Positions 36,500 to 45,377 of a stretch of 64,000 nucleotides of DNA are shown piece after piece. A program made the position numbers and the translations under genes. Source of the stretch: an uncultured Altererythrobacter sp. (GTDB lineage Bacteria; Pseudomonadota; Alphaproteobacteria; Sphingomonadales; Sphingomonadaceae); contig CANLLZ010000001.1 in assembly GCA_947492235.1 (NCBI GenBank), positions 124,001 to 188,000 on the forward strand. Direction: 5' to 3'. Under the pieces are notes generated by a model. It saw only the letters and a program-made list of their open reading frames with translations, had not been told where the DNA came from and did not search any database. Within the stretch, counting starts at the first letter, position 1. Every line of letters begins with the position of its first letter.

Positions 36500-37429
36500 A
36501 TGGTTCAGGAAACCGACCACGGCGCTACGCCGGATGGTGAAGATATGGATGGTGACGTCAGTGGTGGTGACGTGATGGACGACGGCGATCCCGGTCCCGA
36601 TGCCGTGCCGGACGAACCGCGCACAGCGGGTGAACGCCTGCATGCTGCCCGCGAAGCACAGGGCCTGACGCTCGCTCAAGTCTCCGCCAAAACCCGTATC
36701 CCGGAACGCCATCTGGAAACGGTTGAAGCGGGCGAATTTTCGCAGCTCCCCGGCAGAACCTACGCCGTTGGTTTCGCCCGTACTTACGCCAAGACTGTTG
36801 ATCTCGATCAGCAGGAAATTGTCGAACTGGTGCGTCAGGAAATGGGCGTCGAAGAGACCGGCCGCGTCGCGGAGACCCGTGAAGGCAAGCTGGAGCCGGG
36901 CGATCCCACCCGCGTTCCCTCGCGCGGCTTGGCGCTGCTTTCGGTGCTGGCTCTCGCGCTTTTGGTATCCGGTGGTTTTCTTTTCTACCGGACCTACTTC
37001 GTTGCTGGGTCCGGGCCTGGCTCGCTGCTGACCGCAGAGCAACAGCGCGAGGCCGCTGCCGCTGCATTGGAAGAACGGATGGCGGCTCGCGGCGAGGGTG
37101 CAGGCAGCGCTGCAGGGCCCACCGGCGGTGCTGTGGTCTTCACCGCGCTGGAAGAAGACACATGGGTCAAATTCTACGACGCCAATGGCGATCAGCTGAT
37201 GCAGAAGGAAATGGCCAAGGGGGAACGCTACACCGTTCCTGCCGATGCCGAGGGGCCGCAAGTGTGGACCGGGCGCCCGTTTGCATTGGCGATCACAGTC
37301 GGCGGGCAATCTGTGCCCAAGCTGTCCGAAGTGGACGAGATTGTGAAAGATGTGCCGGTCACAGCAGAGGCGCTGCTGGCGCGTGCGCAATCGGGCGAGG
37401 CAGGCGAAGCACCCGCAACCGGGCAGTAA
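36500..37429 (+). CDS. RodZ-like helix-turn-helix membrane protein
   Basis: 309 residues. After an acidic N-terminal tail, a Cro/CI-type HTH (about 42-103, GERLHAAREAQGLTLAQVS...IPERHLETVEAGEF) precedes a single membrane span (143-163) and a DUF4115-type periplasmic domain (TWVKFYDANGDQLMQKEM). This is the RodZ plan, a protein that links the MreB cytoskeleton to the envelope; however many alphaproteobacterial members are uncharacterised. Start ATG 36500 follows ggggaaaac. It may be co-transcribed with the CpoB-like gene downstream (187-bp gap). Confidence 0.83.
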   Translation: MVQETDHGATPDGEDMDGDVSGGDVMDDGDPGPDAVPDEPRTAGERLHAAREAQGLTLAQVSAKTRIPERHLETVEAGEFSQLPGRTYAVGFARTYAKTVDLDQQEIVELVRQEMGVEETGRVAETREGKLEPGDPTRVPSRGLALLSVLALALLVSGGFLFYRTYFVAGSGPGSLLTAEQQREAAAAALEERMAARGEGAGSAAGPTGGAVVFTALEEDTWVKFYDANGDQLMQKEMAKGERYTVPADAEGPQVWTGRPFALAITVGGQSVPKLSEVDEIVKDVPVTAEALLARAQSGEAGEAPATGQ

Positions 37430-37616
37430 TTCTTGGCTATCCCGCGCGGTGCAACGGCTGATCCTTTGGGCCAAGCATTTCCACGGATATCGGGCCATTA
37501 ACCATAGACACGGGCGGCACGCTGCGTAATCCTGTACGGGCAGATCCGCCCATTCGTTCATTCGTGGTTCGACCGCGCCCGGGCATGGTCGAAAGATGAG
37601 TCACAGGAGCCCCCGC

Positions 37617-38582
37617 ATGAAGATCGCCGCCCGTCACCTGATGTCCGCCGCTGTAGGGGCCGCATTGCTGGTGCCTGCGACCCCCAGCTTCGCGCAGAGC
37701 GACGAGCAGGCGCGCATCCGCAAATTGGAAGCGGAAGTGAGCGCGCTGCAGCGGCGCGTCTTCCCGGGCGGGGATGGCCGCTATTTCGAGCCGGAAATCG
37801 GCGGCACCGCCGCGCCCAGCACGGCTGCGGCAGGCACACCTTCAACCACCGCGCTGACAGACATTTTGGCCCGGCTGGATGCCATGGAAGCATCGTTGCA
37901 AAGCCTCACGGGGCAGGTCGAAGTAAACAACAATATGCTGCAAGGGCTCAACACCCGGATGGCGGCGCTGGAAGGCGGCGGTACGGCGGTCGCCGCCTCC
38001 GGCAGCCCTGCTCCCACGCCGACACCGACACCGGCTCCGGCTCCGGCCACTTCGACAGGCTCCACCACCGGCAACAACCTGCTGGCGATGACCGGCGGTG
38101 CTTCCGCAGCCACGCCCGCCACGGCAAGCAGCGGGCCCAGTGCCAGCCGTCTTGCGGCAGTGCAGGCCATTGCGAAGCCGAAAACCGACGACGCGGCGGA
38201 TGACGAATATTCCTACGGTTTCCGCCTCTGGGACGCGGGTTTCTATCCCGAGGCGCAACAGCAGCTGACGATGTTCGTGGAGAAGTATCCGAGCCACTGG
38301 CGCACCACCTATGGCCGCAATCTGCTGGGCCGGGCCTATCTCGACGACGGCAAGCCGCGCGAGGCGGCCCCGTGGTTCCTCAACAATTATCAGGCCGACC
38401 GCAATGCGGCCCGCTCGCCCGACAGCCTGCTTTATCTGGCCGAGGCGATGATCGCGATGAACGACACCAACCGCGCCTGCATTGCACTGGCAGAGTTTGG
38501 CGAGAGCTATCCTGCGGTCGCCGCAGGCCGCTTGCAGAGCCAGTACGAGGCCAACCGCGCCAAGGTGACCTGTTCCAATTGA
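37617..38582 (+). CDS. CpoB/YbgF-like TPR periplasmic protein
   Basis: 321 residues. Signal peptide (cleavage near SFA), an N-terminal coiled coil (ARIRKLEAEVSALQRRV), a Pro/Thr/Ala-rich linker and three to four C-terminal TPRs (YGFRLWDAGFYPEAQQQL, AYLDDGKPREAAPWF). This resembles YbgF/CpoB, which coordinates Tol-Pal and peptidoglycan synthesis at division, but the pal-tol genes are not adjacent. ATG 37617 follows an aggag ribosome site. It is followed by tilS after 1 bp, an order frequent in alphaproteobacteria. Confidence 0.82.
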   Translation: MKIAARHLMSAAVGAALLVPATPSFAQSDEQARIRKLEAEVSALQRRVFPGGDGRYFEPEIGGTAAPSTAAAGTPSTTALTDILARLDAMEASLQSLTGQVEVNNNMLQGLNTRMAALEGGGTAVAASGSPAPTPTPTPAPAPATSTGSTTGNNLLAMTGGASAATPATASSGPSASRLAAVQAIAKPKTDDAADDEYSYGFRLWDAGFYPEAQQQLTMFVEKYPSHWRTTYGRNLLGRAYLDDGKPREAAPWFLNNYQADRNAARSPDSLLYLAEAMIAMNDTNRACIALAEFGESYPAVAAGRLQSQYEANRAKVTCSN

Positions 38583-38583
38583 T

Positions 38584-39606
38584 GTGACTGTGCCCTCAGC
38601 CGGGCAAGTCGAGCGGTTTCGCGCCGATCTGCTGGAGGTGTGGCCGCTGGAAGACCGCACGCCGGAGCATGACGGCACGCATCTGGGCCTCGCGGTGTCG
38701 GGCGGGGCGGACAGCCTTGCGCTGCTGCTGCTGGCCCATGCCGCGCTGCCCGGACGGATTGTCGTGGCCAGTGTCGATCACCAATTGCGGCCCGAAAGCG
38801 CGGACGAAGTGGAGATGGTGGCCGGCATATGCGCCAATCTCGGCATTCCCTGTCATAGGCTGACGGTCAATCTCGGCACCGGCAATGTGCAGGACCGCGC
38901 CCGCCGCGCGCGCTACGATGCCATGTTCGCGGCACTGGCAGCGCAGAATATCGGAGCCATTGCCACGGCCCATCATGCCGATGATCAGGCGGAAACGCTG
39001 CTGATGCGTCTCAATCGCGGGGCGGGGCTGCAAGGTCTGGCGGGCGTCCGTCCGCGAAGCTGGTACGGCGTCAATGATCCCCCGCTGGAGGGGGTGCTGG
39101 TGCGCCCGCTATTGAGCTGGCGGCGTGCCGATCTGGCGCAGATTGTGTCGGGCGCAGGACTGGTTCCAGCGCGCGATCCCTCGAACGAAGACGAGCATTA
39201 CGACCGCGTGCGTATCCGCAAAGCGATTGCCGAAGCGGATTGGCTGGACCCGCTGGCCATGGCGCAGAGCGCGCGGCATTTGGCCGATGCTGAGTATGCA
39301 ATTAGGGAGACCGCGATCAGTGTCCGCAACCGGTTCACATTTCGGCAGGGCGACGGGAGCGTTTACTTCCACTGGGGCCATCCGGACCTGATCGAGATCG
39401 AGGTCGTCCGGATGATCCTGAAAGACTTTGGCGCAGCGCCCGATCGCTCGGCAGTGGCGCGCATGACCGCGCAATTGAAGGCAGGCAAAGCGGCGTCTCT
39501 AGGTGGAGTGCTGGCGAAGCGCGCAATGCATCACAAGGACGTTTCCACCTCGTGCGACGCGTGGCATTTCCAGACCGAACCGCCGCGCAAAGCGGGCGAA
39601 TTTTAG
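38584..39606 (+). CDS. tilS: tRNA(Ile)-lysidine synthase
   Basis: 340 residues. Converts the wobble C of tRNA-Ile(CAU) to lysidine using ATP and lysine. The PP-loop SGGADS is at residues 39-44, followed by SVDHQLRPES and the AHHADDQAETLLMRLNRG block. GTG 38584 is the first possible start after the previous stop (one base between); GTG 38590 is an alternative. The ftsH gene that often follows is absent; an L,D-transpeptidase gene is convergent. Confidence 0.94.
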   Translation: MTVPSAGQVERFRADLLEVWPLEDRTPEHDGTHLGLAVSGGADSLALLLLAHAALPGRIVVASVDHQLRPESADEVEMVAGICANLGIPCHRLTVNLGTGNVQDRARRARYDAMFAALAAQNIGAIATAHHADDQAETLLMRLNRGAGLQGLAGVRPRSWYGVNDPPLEGVLVRPLLSWRRADLAQIVSGAGLVPARDPSNEDEHYDRVRIRKAIAEADWLDPLAMAQSARHLADAEYAIRETAISVRNRFTFRQGDGSVYFHWGHPDLIEIEVVRMILKDFGAAPDRSAVARMTAQLKAGKAASLGGVLAKRAMHHKDVSTSCDAWHFQTEPPRKAGEF

Positions 39607-39628
39607 TGCTCGCTACCGGACGAGCGCC

Positions 39629-40447
39629 TTAGAGGATCTGCTCGCCCATACCGAGCGTTTCGCCGCGAGTGATGATGACTTTGTCGCCCTTCTTCGCCAC
39701 CGCGAAGACCTTGGCCGCAAACTCGTCAGGCATGCCCACACAGCCATGGCTGGCATAGCCGTTCTGAACGTCGGAGCCGTGCAGCGCGATGCCGTCCGAT
39801 GTCAGAAACATGGAGTATGGCATCGGGGCATTGTCGTACTTCTCCGACACATTGTGCCGCATCTTGTAGCGGATCGGGAAGGTGCCCAGCGGGGTCGGGT
39901 GCTTGTCCGTGCCCAGCAGCACCGCAGATGCGCCAATTTCATGCCCGCCCTTGAAGACAGAGATCACCCGCGCATCGAGGTCCACGGTCATGACGATCTT
40001 GCCATTGGCGGGCGCGCGATCGGTGTTCCAGTGCCACTCGCCATATTTAATGGGTCCGTTGATCGGCAGAATGGATTTGACCCGGAATTCTTCGCTGTTC
40101 TGGCTTGCCTGCTGAAGGCGCGCTTCGCCGCTTGCCTGACCGGGTGCGGCGTCGGCTGATGCGGCCGTGGCCATATCCGCAGTGTCAGTGTCGGCCATGT
40201 CGCCAGTGTCGGCGTCCAGCGGCATTTCCTCGTCCGAGATCGCCTCGATTGTCGCGCCGTCTGCCGAAAGCATCGCCTCGTCGACCGGAATCGCGGTATC
40301 CATCGCCGCAATCGCCGGGGCCGTGTCCATCGGATCGGCCGCAATCGGGGCAGGTGTGTCCATCATCGATCCGGCAAGGGTTGCCCCGCCAAAGACCAGA
40401 AGCGTCGCGGCGGTCGCGCCGCCAATCCATTTGAGCATCGGTGTCAT
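39629..40447 (-). CDS. L,D-transpeptidase (YkuD domain)
   Basis: 272 residues. Membrane-anchored: N-terminal hydrophobic segment at 6-28, then a long Asp/Ala/Pro-rich linker, then the YkuD domain from about residue 150. The catalytic triad motif is H223...SHGCVGM with H234 and C236. It forms 3-3 peptidoglycan crosslinks or attaches proteins to the wall. The start ATG 40447 is used because upstream residues are not membrane-like. Its linker (30-120) is strongly acidic with many short repeats of DMAT-type. Confidence 0.9.
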   Translation of the reverse strand: MTPMLKWIGGATAATLLVFGGATLAGSMMDTPAPIAADPMDTAPAIAAMDTAIPVDEAMLSADGATIEAISDEEMPLDADTGDMADTDTADMATAASADAAPGQASGEARLQQASQNSEEFRVKSILPINGPIKYGEWHWNTDRAPANGKIVMTVDLDARVISVFKGGHEIGASAVLLGTDKHPTPLGTFPIRYKMRHNVSEKYDNAPMPYSMFLTSDGIALHGSDVQNGYASHGCVGMPDEFAAKVFAVAKKGDKVIITRGETLGMGEQIL

Positions 40448-40531
40448 GCCCACGGATATGTCGCAATTTTCGGCCTCGCGCCAGTGTGCTGCAGGCCTGC
40501 GTCCCGTGGCGAGACGCCCGATTGCCAAAAG

Positions 40532-41176
40532 TTAACGCGCCAGATTGGCCGCCTGACGCGCGGTTTCGGCAATCGCGATGTAATCGGGCGATCCGCTGTC
40601 CGTTTTCGGAGCGCAGACCCAGCTGCCGCCCACGCACAGGACCGGATTAAAAGCGAGCCAGTCCGCCACATTGTCCGGCCCGATCCCGCCTGTGGGGCAG
40701 AACCGGCATTGGTGGAACGGCGCGGCGAGGGCTTTCAGTGCGGGCAAGCCTCCCGCTGCCATCGCCGGAAAGAACTTGAAATGATCGAGGCCAAGATCGA
40801 GCCCGCGCATGATGTCACCGGCATTGGCGACGCCGGGGAGGAACGGTACGCCTTCGCGCACGGCTGCCTTGGCCAGTGGCTCGGTCAAGCCCGGGGAAAC
40901 GATGAATTCGCTGCCCGCATCGAGCGCGGCGGCCAGATCGTGCTGGCCGGTCACCGTGCCGGCCCCGACAATCGCGCCCTCGACCGATTTCATGGCCCGG
41001 ATCGCGTCCAGCGCGGCATCGGTGCGCAGTGTGACTTCCAGCACGCGCAGGCCGCCTTTCACCAGCGCCTCGGCCAGCGGGACCGCCTGCCGCACATCGT
41101 CGATCACAATGACCGGGATGACGGGCGCGTCCTGCATCAGATCGGCGATAGTGCGGGCGGTGTCGGTGTTGTTCAT
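40532..41176 (-). CDS. eda: 2-Dehydro-3-deoxyphosphogluconate aldolase
   Basis: 214 residues, standard length. Splits KDPG to pyruvate and glyceraldehyde-3-phosphate in the Entner-Doudoroff pathway. Class I Schiff-base Lys lies in HFKFFPA; EVTLRT, GAGTVT and PTGGI (phosphate site) are intact. The start ATG 41176 gives a normal N terminus. edd, zwf and pgl are not in the window. It is on the minus strand with the transglutaminase gene upstream; the 65-bp gap allows co-transcription. Confidence 0.94.
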   Translation of the reverse strand: MNNTDTARTIADLMQDAPVIPVIVIDDVRQAVPLAEALVKGGLRVLEVTLRTDAALDAIRAMKSVEGAIVGAGTVTGQHDLAAALDAGSEFIVSPGLTEPLAKAAVREGVPFLPGVANAGDIMRGLDLGLDHFKFFPAMAAGGLPALKALAAPFHQCRFCPTGGIGPDNVADWLAFNPVLCVGGSWVCAPKTDSGSPDYIAIAETARQAANLAR

Positions 41177-41241
41177 CAGGTTCGGATACCAGCGCACGGC
41201 CATGTCCACCAGCCCGGCGGATAGCTATTCAGGCGGCGGTT

Positions 41242-42042
41242 CTACCCGGTCTGTTTGACGCTGACGGTCTTCTCCAGAAATTCGGTCAGACCGAAACTGG
41301 TCATGAAGCTGACATCGGCGGCATCGCGGCCCACGCCGATCTTCACGATATCGGCCGGCTCGGCCATGCCCGTCGCATCCACCAGATACCACGCCCCGCC
41401 GCCCGGCGTGGTGGTGTCTTCGAGAAACACCTCCGCCACGGCGTGGAAATCCTGCGGAGTGACGCCGGGTGCAAAGCAGCTGACAAATCGCGCGGGGATA
41501 CCTGATGCGCGGGCGAGGGTAACGATGACATGCGAATAATCGCGGCAGATGCCACGCCGCTCCACAAAGCTGTCCAGGGCGGTCGTATTGGGTCCGCTGG
41601 CCCCGGGCACATAGGTGAAATGGTCCGCAACCCAGTCGTGAATAGCCAGTATCAGCTTGCCGCCGGTCAGATCGCCAAATTCGTCATCCACGAAGGAATG
41701 GAACTGCCCCGCCGCGCAATAGCGGCTGTCGAACAGATATTTGATCGTGTCTTCGGGCAGCGTGTGCGGGTCCATCTGGCGTAGACCACCCAGGGGCGTA
41801 AGCAGGCGATCAACCGCGACCTCGGCGCTGTAGCCCACTTCATAGCGGCCCTCCGCGCGAATCCACACGCGTTCGCCAATCGCATCCTGCGCCGGAAGCC
41901 GCGCGATATGCGGGCTTGGCGACAGGTCGGTGTGATGGCGCAGATGGTTCTGCTCGGGAATCATCGCCCCTTCGAAATGCAGCAGTACATCGGTTGGCTG
42001 GTCGGCCTGAAAGGCGAAGGAGACGTCAATGGCGAGAGGCAT
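41242..42042 (-). CDS. Transglutaminase-like cysteine protease-fold protein
   Basis: 266 residues. The Cys-His-Asp triad of the transglutaminase-like superfamily is visible: RRGICRDYSH (Cys), DFHAVAEVFL (His) and LVDATGMAEP (Asp). The N-terminal half is a beta-rich domain typical of bacterial single-enzyme members. Activity could be peptidase, amidase or crosslinking; genes of this kind often sit with ATP-grasp/alpha-E pairs, but none is present. Start ATG 42042 gives MPLAIDVSFAF. Confidence 0.85.
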   Translation of the reverse strand: MPLAIDVSFAFQADQPTDVLLHFEGAMIPEQNHLRHHTDLSPSPHIARLPAQDAIGERVWIRAEGRYEVGYSAEVAVDRLLTPLGGLRQMDPHTLPEDTIKYLFDSRYCAAGQFHSFVDDEFGDLTGGKLILAIHDWVADHFTYVPGASGPNTTALDSFVERRGICRDYSHVIVTLARASGIPARFVSCFAPGVTPQDFHAVAEVFLEDTTTPGGGAWYLVDATGMAEPADIVKIGVGRDAADVSFMTSFGLTEFLEKTVSVKQTG

Positions 42043-42212
42043 GGTGGGGATACGGTTGCCACCCGTGGAAGGTTTCCGCCCGTGGCAAGTTTAATCGCGA
42101 CCGCAAAATAATCTGCTGATTTTGTATCCCTTTGTACCATGTGGGATATTCAACGCCGCTGATGCCGTCCGTATCCGGTCCCCATTGAAACCTACAGTTC
42201 AAGGGATCGAAC

Positions 42213-43079
42213 ATGAAAAACTTGATTATCGCCGCCGCAGGCATTGCGCTTGCTTCCACCACAGTCACCCTCGGCACGAGCGCCCAGGCAGCCGAAGGAC
42301 CGTTTAGCGGTCTCAAAAAAGCAGCTAAGAAAGTAGAAAATGCCGCCAAAGACGTGGAGCGCGCCGACCGCGCTGTGAAAGAAGCAAAGCGCACCAAGGG
42401 GCGCTCCGTGCTTCGCGGCGCAGCAAGCGCAGCAACCGGCGGCTATGTCGGAACAACAGCCGGATCGAACTATCCCAGGACGGCCAGCCGGGGTGACTAT
42501 CTGGGGCGCCCCGGCGCGGCTCCGGCCAAATATGCCAGCATGACACAGTGCGCCAACACCGGTCTGGGTAACGCATTTGTTGCAGTTGCCCGCGACTACA
42601 CCTTCTCCAAAGGGCTGAGCACCGAAACGCGCAGCGGCCTGATCGAGCGCGAGCCAGTCTCCCCGTCGAATGGCTGCGTGCTGCCGGGCATGGGCTCGGG
42701 CGAGGTGGTGTATCTCGAGGTCGATACCGCCAAATACAACAAATACGACTATGCACTCCAATGCATATCATTCGATGGCAGCGAGCAACTCGACAACACC
42801 AACGCGCCCCGCACCAACAATTACAGCGGCCAGCACGTCATGCTCCATACCGGCCACTCGCTGGGCTACACACCCACCGCCAGCGGCCGCAATTCGGATC
42901 GCGGCGCGGCCTATGACAAGCACCTTGAATCGCGCGGCCGGTCGATGATCACTTTCAACATGCCCGAATTGCACACCGACAAGGGCGGCACGGATTTCTA
43001 TTGTCAGCACTACAACGAGAAAACCGGCCAGAGCCTGGTGGCGTTCACCTATCGCCGCGGCCCGGTCAGCCGCCCGTAA
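42213..43079 (+). CDS. Secreted protein of unknown function with four cysteines
   Basis: 288 residues. Signal peptide 1-26 (cleavage after AQA), a basic Ala/Lys/Glu helix at 33-63 (KKAAKKVENAAKDVE...), a Gly/Ala patch and a C-terminal globular region with four Cys (MTQCANTG, NGCVLPG, LQCISF, FYCQHY), which could form two disulfides. No family is recognised. A ribosome site aaggga precedes ATG 42213. It is followed 130 bp later by a small Cys-repeat protein on the same strand. Probably exported to periplasm or surface. Confidence 0.7.
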   Translation: MKNLIIAAAGIALASTTVTLGTSAQAAEGPFSGLKKAAKKVENAAKDVERADRAVKEAKRTKGRSVLRGAASAATGGYVGTTAGSNYPRTASRGDYLGRPGAAPAKYASMTQCANTGLGNAFVAVARDYTFSKGLSTETRSGLIEREPVSPSNGCVLPGMGSGEVVYLEVDTAKYNKYDYALQCISFDGSEQLDNTNAPRTNNYSGQHVMLHTGHSLGYTPTASGRNSDRGAAYDKHLESRGRSMITFNMPELHTDKGGTDFYCQHYNEKTGQSLVAFTYRRGPVSRP

Positions 43080-43209
43080 TTCCGCTCAAAATCGCGTAGC
43101 GCCGGATAGCGATCCCTCCGGCGAGACAGGGCGCACCGGCACGACTGACCCCCGCCGGTGCGCCCCACCCAGTTTCCCGAAATTTCGGGATCGATACGGA
43201 GAATTCCAG

Positions 43210-43515
43210 ATGAAATACCGCATCCTCACGCTCGCTGCTGCTCTGACTGTCGGCACAATGCCGCAGGCCGCGATGGCCCAGTCCAGCAGCACGGAAGTGC
43301 CCAAGAATGGCTCCTGCCCGACAGGCTTCAAATCGAGCGGTTCCAGCTGCGTTTCGACCAATGGCGATGTCGCCATCGTCAAGGTCGGCAGCTGCCCCAG
43401 CGGCTTCAAATCCTCGCAGAAATACTGCGTCGGCGACAGCGGTGACTATGCCGAAGTGCGCAATGGCAGCTGCCCCAGCGGCCTGAAGACGTCGATGAAA
43501 TACTGCATCAAGTAA
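43210..43515 (+). CDS. Small secreted protein with three 26-residue Cys repeats
   Basis: 101 residues. Signal peptide 1-23 (AMA cleavage). The mature part has three tandem repeats at 33-48, 59-74 and 85-100: NGSCPTGFKSSGSSCV, then VGSCPSGFKSSQKYCV, then NGSCPSGLKTSMKYCI. Each has two cysteines spaced C-x10-C, with an exact 26-residue period, ending just before a C-terminal Lys. Disulfide-stabilised mini-domains are likely. The family is not recognised and no catalytic site is visible. An intrinsic terminator follows. The gene upstream (42213) also encodes a secreted protein. Confidence 0.75.
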   Translation: MKYRILTLAAALTVGTMPQAAMAQSSSTEVPKNGSCPTGFKSSGSSCVSTNGDVAIVKVGSCPSGFKSSQKYCVGDSGDYAEVRNGSCPSGLKTSMKYCIK

Positions 43516-43549
43516 GGTTGTCTGTCTGCGACCCAGGCGACCCCAAGGG

Positions 43550-43578
43550 AAGGGCGTGTCTCCATGGCACGCCCTTTT
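43550..43578 (+). terminator. Rho-independent terminator after the Cys-repeat gene
   Basis: Stem aagggcgtg (43550-43558) pairs with cacgccctt (43568-43576) around a 9-nt loop, followed by TTTTCC. It lies 34 bp after the stop at 43515 and ends the secreted-protein unit before the regulator gene. Confidence 0.8.
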
Positions 43579-43700
43579 CCCGTTGAATTGCAGCGCTTTT
43601 CGCAGGCGATTATTGCCCCGCAAGGACTAATCCCCCAAAAAGCAGCCCCGCATGCGCTACCTGAGCCGCATCCACCGCGCCCGCCCTTTGGAGATCTGCC

Positions 43701-45365
43701 ATGTCAAGCAAGGCTGAACCCGATCTGGAAGCGGTTCTGGCGCGCGCCTATTCGGTTATCTCGCAGCCCGGAGACGCGGTCGATCTGCTGGAGGAATTGG
43801 CGCAAGTTGGCCGCGAAGCGGGCGCTTTGGGCGAGACGGCAGAGATGCATTTCAGCAATGCCGCCGACATTCTGGAAAACGTCTATCCCAACGATCAGGT
43901 CGATTACGGCACGCTGGACACCCAGCCATCGGATCGGCCCAATTGCGATCTGGCGCTGGACCGAAATTTTCGCGTTGTCTTCGCCAATCCCATGGTGTTC
44001 GAAAAGCATGCCCCGGCAAAGAACGAGGCAGCCCCGGAGTGGCTATTCGATCCCGCGACCTACTCCGCCGATCGTGAGCGCATGAAGGCACTGGAGGAGC
44101 AGAAGGAAGGAGAGTTCATCCGGCTGTTCACCGATCCGGACGATGAGAGCGGGCGGTGGTTCACGGTCCGCGCGGCCCGGGCGCGAGAGAGAAATGTCAT
44201 CGCGTTCGACGCGGTCCGTCTGCGCTGGAGCGAACGCAGCGGCAAGGCTTTCCGCGAGGCGCTGAACCTGACAGAAACGGAAATCGCGCTGGTCAAGCAC
44301 ATGGTCGGCGGGGGGACCGTGCGCCAGTTCGCCGATCTGCGCGGCCGATCCCTGGGCACGGCACGCAACCAGCTAAAGGCGCTCCAGCGCAAGCTATCGA
44401 TCAATTCCAAGGAGGATTTGCTGCTGCTCTATGCGGGCTTTCTCCATTCGCTGGAATTGCCTCCGGAGAGCGTGTGGGTCGATGTGCATCGCTGCCAGAA
44501 TTTGTGGCAATCGGGCGATGGTCAGATCATCGGATGGGAGGAATACGGTGATCCGTCCGGCGCGCCGGTGCTGTTTTTCCATCCGATCGAAGGCGCGCTG
44601 CTGACCGAACCTCTGGCGCAAGTTGCAACCGAAAACGGCCTCAGGATCATCGCACCGTGGCGGCCGTTTCACGGCGATACGACGGGGGCCATTCAAGGGC
44701 CCAAGACACCGGAAGATTTCGCCGACCGGCTGCCCGGATTTCTGGACCATCTGGAGGTGGACCAATGCACCGCGGTCACCACCCATGCGGGTGCGCCTTA
44801 TATGTTTGCCTTTGCCCAGCGGCATCCCGCGCGGGTGAAAGCGGCTGTCGGGCTGGGTGCCTTCGTGCCGATTTACGATGCCGAGGGCATGGGGATGCTG
44901 CGCAAGGCGCACAGGAAACAGCTGCGGCTTGTCCGCATCGCGCCGGCCTTTGCGAAAATCTATATGCGCGCCATGCTGGCGACCATCGGGACCGGCGAAT
45001 TCCACCGGTTCGTGCAGGAGTTCTATCAGGGCTGCGAGCGCGAGCTGGCCAGTATGCAAAGCCCCGCAATGGTCAGTCTGCTGCGCAGTTCGGCCAGCTA
45101 TGTCGTGCGCGGGCGGTTCACCGGCCTTGTCGATACGATGCTCAACTGGGCCGCCGACTGGAGCCCCTTGTGCAAGAACATTCAGGTGCCCGTCCACATG
45201 ATCTACGGGTCCGAGGATGCGACCACGAGCGCTGAACTCGCGCGCAAAGCGTGCGACGCATTCGGCTTTGCGGAGCCTGAATTCGTGCCCGATGCGGGCA
45301 GTTTCCTGCTACTCGACCAGCCCGAAATTGCCTGGGCGCGGGTGCGGGCGATTGCCGCCAACTGA
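43701..45365 (+). CDS. LuxR-type regulator fused to a catalytically dead alpha/beta-hydrolase
   Basis: 554 residues. Residues 60-175 look PAS-like, 183-250 form a LuxR/GerE-type HTH (LTETEIALVKHMVGGGTVRQFADLRG...), and 258-554 an alpha/beta-hydrolase fold (GWEEYGDPSGAPVLFFHP, the usual RIIAPWRPFHGDT oxyanion-type region). The nucleophile elbow reads VTTHAGAPY (359-367), without any Ser, and the His position reads DAGSFLLL (S534); D506 remains in GSEDATT. Ser and His are therefore missing, so a binding rather than hydrolytic role is inferred: a ligand sensor coupled to DNA binding. ATG 43701 follows a ggaga ribosome site. Adjacent to a secreted-protein pair upstream and rimO (convergent) downstream. 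Confidence 0.8.
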   Translation: MSSKAEPDLEAVLARAYSVISQPGDAVDLLEELAQVGREAGALGETAEMHFSNAADILENVYPNDQVDYGTLDTQPSDRPNCDLALDRNFRVVFANPMVFEKHAPAKNEAAPEWLFDPATYSADRERMKALEEQKEGEFIRLFTDPDDESGRWFTVRAARARERNVIAFDAVRLRWSERSGKAFREALNLTETEIALVKHMVGGGTVRQFADLRGRSLGTARNQLKALQRKLSINSKEDLLLLYAGFLHSLELPPESVWVDVHRCQNLWQSGDGQIIGWEEYGDPSGAPVLFFHPIEGALLTEPLAQVATENGLRIIAPWRPFHGDTTGAIQGPKTPEDFADRLPGFLDHLEVDQCTAVTTHAGAPYMFAFAQRHPARVKAAVGLGAFVPIYDAEGMGMLRKAHRKQLRLVRIAPAFAKIYMRAMLATIGTGEFHRFVQEFYQGCERELASMQSPAMVSLLRSSASYVVRGRFTGLVDTMLNWAADWSPLCKNIQVPVHMIYGSEDATTSAELARKACDAFGFAEPEFVPDAGSFLLLDQPEIAWARVRAIAAN

Positions 45366-45377
45366 TCCGGGCCGCGC

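Noticed and set aside
43564-44085. A separate Pro-rich open frame beginning at 43564
   Set aside because: It starts inside the terminator stem and overlaps the regulator gene in another frame; the regulator has a ribosome site and clear domains.
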